Of a DNA stretch of 7,763 nucleotides, positions 6,167 to 7,763 are shown one piece after another (position 1 is the stretch's first letter; each line of letters opens with the position of its first letter). The notes below the pieces were generated by a model. It had not been told where the DNA came from, did no database searches, and saw only the letters and a program-made list of their open reading frames with translations. A program made the position numbers and the translations under genes. The stretch lies in contig JASLRF010000534.1 in assembly GCA_030744095.1 (NCBI GenBank), forward strand, positions 1-7,763. The letters run 5' to 3'. This DNA comes from Pirellulaceae bacterium (GTDB lineage: Bacteria; Planctomycetota; Planctomycetia; Pirellulales; Pirellulaceae).

Positions 6167-7036
6167 ATGCATACTTCCATGCGACGCGGCTTTACGTTAG
6201 TTGAAATGTTGGTGGTGATCATCATCATCGGGATCCTCGCGGCGATTCTGGTGCCCACGGTTGGCATGGCAATTCGCCGATCAAAAAATGCGGCGATGGG
6301 CATCGAGTTGGATCAGCTTGCCGGTGCAATCGAACAGTACAAGTCGAAGGTTAACGATTACCCGCCCGACTTTACAAACGCGGCGGCATTGGCGAATCAC
6401 ATCGCACGTGCCTATCCGCGGAGCAACCGCGCGTCCGTGCCCGTGTGGCTGACATCTACATACGCAGACGGCCGCAAGCCAGCAAATCTGGACCCGGCCG
6501 AGGCGATCGTCTTCTGGCTTTCTCTCGTGCGCAACAACCCCCGCAATCCGCTTACGGGGACTGGCGACGAAGTTTCGTACTACCCGTTTGATAAAACGCG
6601 ACTTACCGACATCGATGGTGATGGCTGGAATGAGTACGTACCGAAACATGCACGGGGCGCTCCCTACGTCTATTTCGATGGTCGTGTGATTGCAGGAGCC
6701 TACGCCTACACCGGAGCGAGATACGCAAATTCGGCCGTGGGGGCTGTTCGTCCCTACCGCTCGAACACGCCGATCGATGTACGTGACAACAATCGAACGC
6801 GCCCCAGGACGCCCAGCAACAATACCCAGTGGGTGAAGCCTGAGACGTTCCAGATTTTTTGTGCTGGGCTCGATAACCGTTTCGGCGTTGACAACCTCGA
6901 CGCTTCCAATAATCTCGTTTTCAAAAAGTTTCCGACTCCTAATTATTACATCATCACGAGCAACGATCGCACGCAAGATATGGATAACCTCACCGACTTT
7001 AGTGAAGGCAGGACGATCGAGGACCATATCCCATGA
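6167..7036 (+). CDS. type II secretion / type IV pseudopilin, GspG-like N-terminus
   Basis: A 289-residue pilin-like protein expected to sit in the inner membrane and be assembled into the filament after prepilin peptidase cleavage. The short leader MHTSMRRG (1-8) is followed by FTLVEM, giving cleavage between Gly8 and Phe9, with Glu13 at mature position 5. A hydrophobic helix spans about 14-33. The early mature part (ELDQLAGAIEQYKSKVNDYPPD, about 47-68) resembles GspG-type pseudopilins. At 289 residues it is about twice the size of GspG, and the C-terminal domain is not assigned. That domain has an acidic DIDGDGWNE stretch (148-156), a possible metal site, and an Arg/Asn/Pro-rich segment (about 195-222). 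The start at 6167 places the leader correctly and has a good ribosome binding site; the upstream extension to TTG 6026 would bury the signal. Its stop overlaps the start of the next gene. Which pseudopilin class it belongs to is uncertain. Confidence 0.88.
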   Translation: MHTSMRRGFTLVEMLVVIIIIGILAAILVPTVGMAIRRSKNAAMGIELDQLAGAIEQYKSKVNDYPPDFTNAAALANHIARAYPRSNRASVPVWLTSTYADGRKPANLDPAEAIVFWLSLVRNNPRNPLTGTGDEVSYYPFDKTRLTDIDGDGWNEYVPKHARGAPYVYFDGRVIAGAYAYTGARYANSAVGAVRPYRSNTPIDVRDNNRTRPRTPSNNTQWVKPETFQIFCAGLDNRFGVDNLDASNNLVFKKFPTPNYYIITSNDRTQDMDNLTDFSEGRTIEDHIP

Positions 7037-7763
7037 TCCAGACTCCGAAACGGCACCTATCCAGTCGACGAACGCAGCATCACCGCCGGTCGTTTACGCT
7101 TTTCGAACTGATGGTGGTAGTCGTGATCATCTCGATCATCGCCACAATGACATTGTTTACGCTTTTTGGTGTGATGGAAAACGCAAAAGAAGCGCGAACG
7201 CGGTCGCAGATCGCCAAGCTACATGAATTAATCATGACCAAATGGGAGAGCTACCGAACCCGCGCCATTCCGGTTGTGATTCCCGCCACAGCCCTGCCAC
7301 GAGTTGCTGCACAGCAACGTCTCGCAGGAATGCGCGAATTGATGCGCATGGAACTGCCGGAACGCAAGACGGACCTGATTGATTCGGCTGTGATCCTGGT
7401 CAAACCAGGCAGTTCCTCTCCGCTACAAGTTTCGCTCTGGCGCACTTACCGACGCAAGGCGGGTGCGCTCGTCAAGGCAAAACACACAACCCCCACTAAT
7501 CCGACGCCAGATTGGAAGTTGTGCGACACGTGGACACCAGAGTTGCAGGGAGCTGAGTGTCTTTACTTGATCGTTTCGGTGATGCGAGACGGAGACTCAA
7601 ACGGACTTGACTTCTTCAAAGAATCGGAGATTCAGGACACTGATGACGACGGGATTCCAGAGATTGTTGATGGTTGGGGGCGACCGATCGAATTCCTGCG
7701 TTGGGCTCCAGGATTTGTCGCCGTCCGAGGCAATGACGGCGCCTGGGGAGTGCTTAACGTCGA
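7033..7763 (+). CDS. second pseudopilin, 3' partial
   Basis: Open to the right edge, with 243 residues visible. ATG 7033 overlaps the previous stop (ATGA), and GAGGA at 7019-7023 is nine bases upstream, so translation is probably coupled. A basic leader of 20 residues (Arg/His/Lys-rich) leads to RRS-FTLFEL. The N-methylation-type motif has Phe21 at mature position 1 and Glu25 at position 5, but Ser20 replaces the near-universal Gly at -1. A hydrophobic helix follows at about 26-46. The soluble domain contains DTDDDGIPEIVDGWGRPIEF (202-221), resembling the calcium-binding and D-x-W-G-x-P region of GspG-like pseudopilins. Two cysteines (164, 176) could form a disulfide after export. It would be a filament subunit or minor pseudopilin working with the product of 6167-7036. 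The C-terminus is unknown. Confidence 0.85.
   Translation, partial: MIQTPKRHLSSRRTQHHRRSFTLFELMVVVVIISIIATMTLFTLFGVMENAKEARTRSQIAKLHELIMTKWESYRTRAIPVVIPATALPRVAAQQRLAGMRELMRMELPERKTDLIDSAVILVKPGSSSPLQVSLWRTYRRKAGALVKAKHTTPTNPTPDWKLCDTWTPELQGAECLYLIVSVMRDGDSNGLDFFKESEIQDTDDDGIPEIVDGWGRPIEFLRWAPGFVAVRGNDGAWGVLNV

Noticed and set aside
6861..7226. 121-codon open frame on the + strand spanning the pseudopilin junction
   Set aside because: It is out of frame with two overlapping genes that both show clear pilin signals.

Overview
The window is one coherent block of a type IV filament machine (type II secretion / type IV pilus superfamily). All genes lie on the + strand and both ends are cut. The best guess for the host is a planctomycete, perhaps Pirellulales-like. 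This rests on moderately high GC, a pilT set between two GspE/PilB-type genes, a GspF with an extra segment, and pseudopilins carrying D-x-D-x-D-G...D-G-W-G-x-P motifs. It is recognition from memory and was not searched.

Layout. Positions 2-1243 hold the C-terminal part of a GspE/PilB assembly ATPase; its N-terminus is outside the window. Positions 1244-1630 are a 387-base gap with no convincing gene, only a weak stem-loop. Positions 1631-2758 are a PilT-type retraction ATPase with a very acidic tail. Positions 2759-2845 are a short leader with an unused Shine-Dalgarno sequence and a 12-base tandem repeat. Positions 2846-4564 are a complete second GspE/PilB ATPase with an N-terminal MshEN-like domain that may bind cyclic di-GMP. 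Positions 4611-6023 are the GspF/PilC inner-membrane platform protein, with an insert of about 60 residues. After a 143-base gap holding a hairpin come two pseudopilin genes, at 6167-7036 and 7033 to the window end, whose stop and start overlap as ATGA.

How they would work together: the two GspE-type ATPases drive addition of pilin subunits to a filament at the GspF platform. PilT would drive removal. The two pseudopilins, processed by a prepilin peptidase not encoded here, would form part of the filament. Secretin, assembly proteins (GspK/L/M or PilM/N/O) and prepilin peptidase are not seen and must lie elsewhere. A retraction ATPase beside otherwise GspE/F/G-like parts makes this a hybrid cluster; secretion, adhesion, motility or DNA/polymer uptake cannot be told apart from the window.

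I see no wholly unknown system. The most unusual points are the GspF insert, the three-ATPase set around one platform gene, the acidic PilT tail, and a serine in place of the usual glycine before the cleavage site of the second pseudopilin.
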